DNA from: Maricaulis sp.
Lineage (GTDB): Bacteria > Pseudomonadota > Alphaproteobacteria > Caulobacterales > Maricaulaceae
Direction: 5' to 3'
Length of the DNA stretch: 13,363 nt
NCBI GenBank assembly: GCA_002694345.1
Contig: NZLV01000214.1
Span: forward strand, 1 to 13,363
This document shows, piece by piece, positions 13,130-13,363 of this stretch; the stretch's first letter is position 1; each line of letters begins with the position of its first letter. The translations under genes and the position numbers were made by a program. A model generated the notes under the pieces. That model worked only from the letters and a program-made list of their open reading frames with translations, was not told the origin of the DNA and searched no databases.

Positions 13130-13363
13130 GACCCCTGTTCCCTACGCCTTTGCGCGCCGCAAGGGGGTCGCTTTCCGTCCCGGAGAGAACCCGGCCTTCC
13201 TCTTGCGCAGCGATGGTGACCGTCTGGGCCTGATGGATGTGCGCCGCGTGGTCGGCGCCAGCCATCCCGTGGTCAGCTGTGATCCGGCGGCCTTCGACAA
13301 GGCCCTGTCGGACATCTATGCCTATGATGCGCTGGGGACGGATACCGAGACGGCGGACAGCGA
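13119..13363 (+). CDS. gspE: Type II secretion ATPase GspE, N-terminal fragment (cut by window)
   Basis: Only the first 81 codons are present. The ATG at 13119-13121 lies 11 bases inside the end of gspD, with a modest AGGGTGAA ribosome site upstream. The peptide begins MASETPVPYAFARRKGVAF, which matches the usual start of the GspE/PilB N-terminal domain (a (L/V)PYxFARRxGV motif), followed by a region like the N1E domain that docks on GspL. The Walker motifs lie beyond the window. Position directly after gspC-gspD supports the assignment. Confidence 0.85.
   Translation, partial: MASETPVPYAFARRKGVAFRPGENPAFLLRSDGDRLGLMDVRRVVGASHPVVSCDPAAFDKALSDIYAYDALGTDTETADS

Overview
The window looks like part of a GC-rich alphaproteobacterial chromosome, most likely a marine dimorphic, prosthecate-type lineage such as Hyphomonadaceae/Maricaulaceae. 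This placement rests on the gene repertoire: a large TonB-dependent receptor, a spermidine/homospermidine-type polyamine operon, a type II secretion operon, and dispersed palindromic intergenic repeats of a kind familiar from these genomes. It is inference, not a database match.

Layout. (1) 1-779 holds no convincing gene. It is a repeat cluster: two ~101-bp direct repeats (1-101 and 536-636, 7 mismatches) bracket four palindromic units, two of which face each other as an inverted pair. (2) 780-1412 (minus strand) is a visibly AT-richer, isolated gene for an unrecognised ~210-residue soluble protein carrying an R-N-x3-H motif; it looks acquired. (3) 1605-3940 (minus strand) is a two-gene polyamine operon: an ornithine-decarboxylase-family PLP enzyme followed, with an ATGA overlap, by a deoxyhypusine-synthase-family protein of the kind used by bacteria for homospermidine-type polyamines. 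It ends in a clear Rho-independent terminator. (4) 3941-4508 is a ~570-bp divergent promoter region with a TTGCGA-N4-TCGCAA palindrome. (5) 4509-10147 (plus strand) encodes a 961-residue lipoprotein made of two near-identical ~446-residue halves after a ten-glycine linker, followed after 68 bp by a TonB-dependent outer-membrane receptor. The two probably form a surface uptake unit for an unknown substrate. (6) 10326-13363 (plus strand) starts a type II secretion operon: gspC, gspD and the first 81 codons of gspE, all with overlapping stop/start codons.

How the parts may work together. The polyamine operon is self-contained: decarboxylation makes a diamine that the second enzyme can use in aminobutyl transfer. 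The lipoprotein-receptor pair would act at the outer membrane with TonB energy. The adjacent type II secretion system is a possible route for the folded, disulfide-rich lipoprotein to reach the cell surface; that link is a hypothesis based on adjacency and protein type.

The most interesting items for follow-up are the lipoprotein's internal duplication with its receptor partner, its possible type II secretion, the HEPN-like orphan next to the repeat cluster, and the Arg-rich tail on the decarboxylase. No CRISPR array, rRNA, tRNA, transposase or integrase gene was seen.
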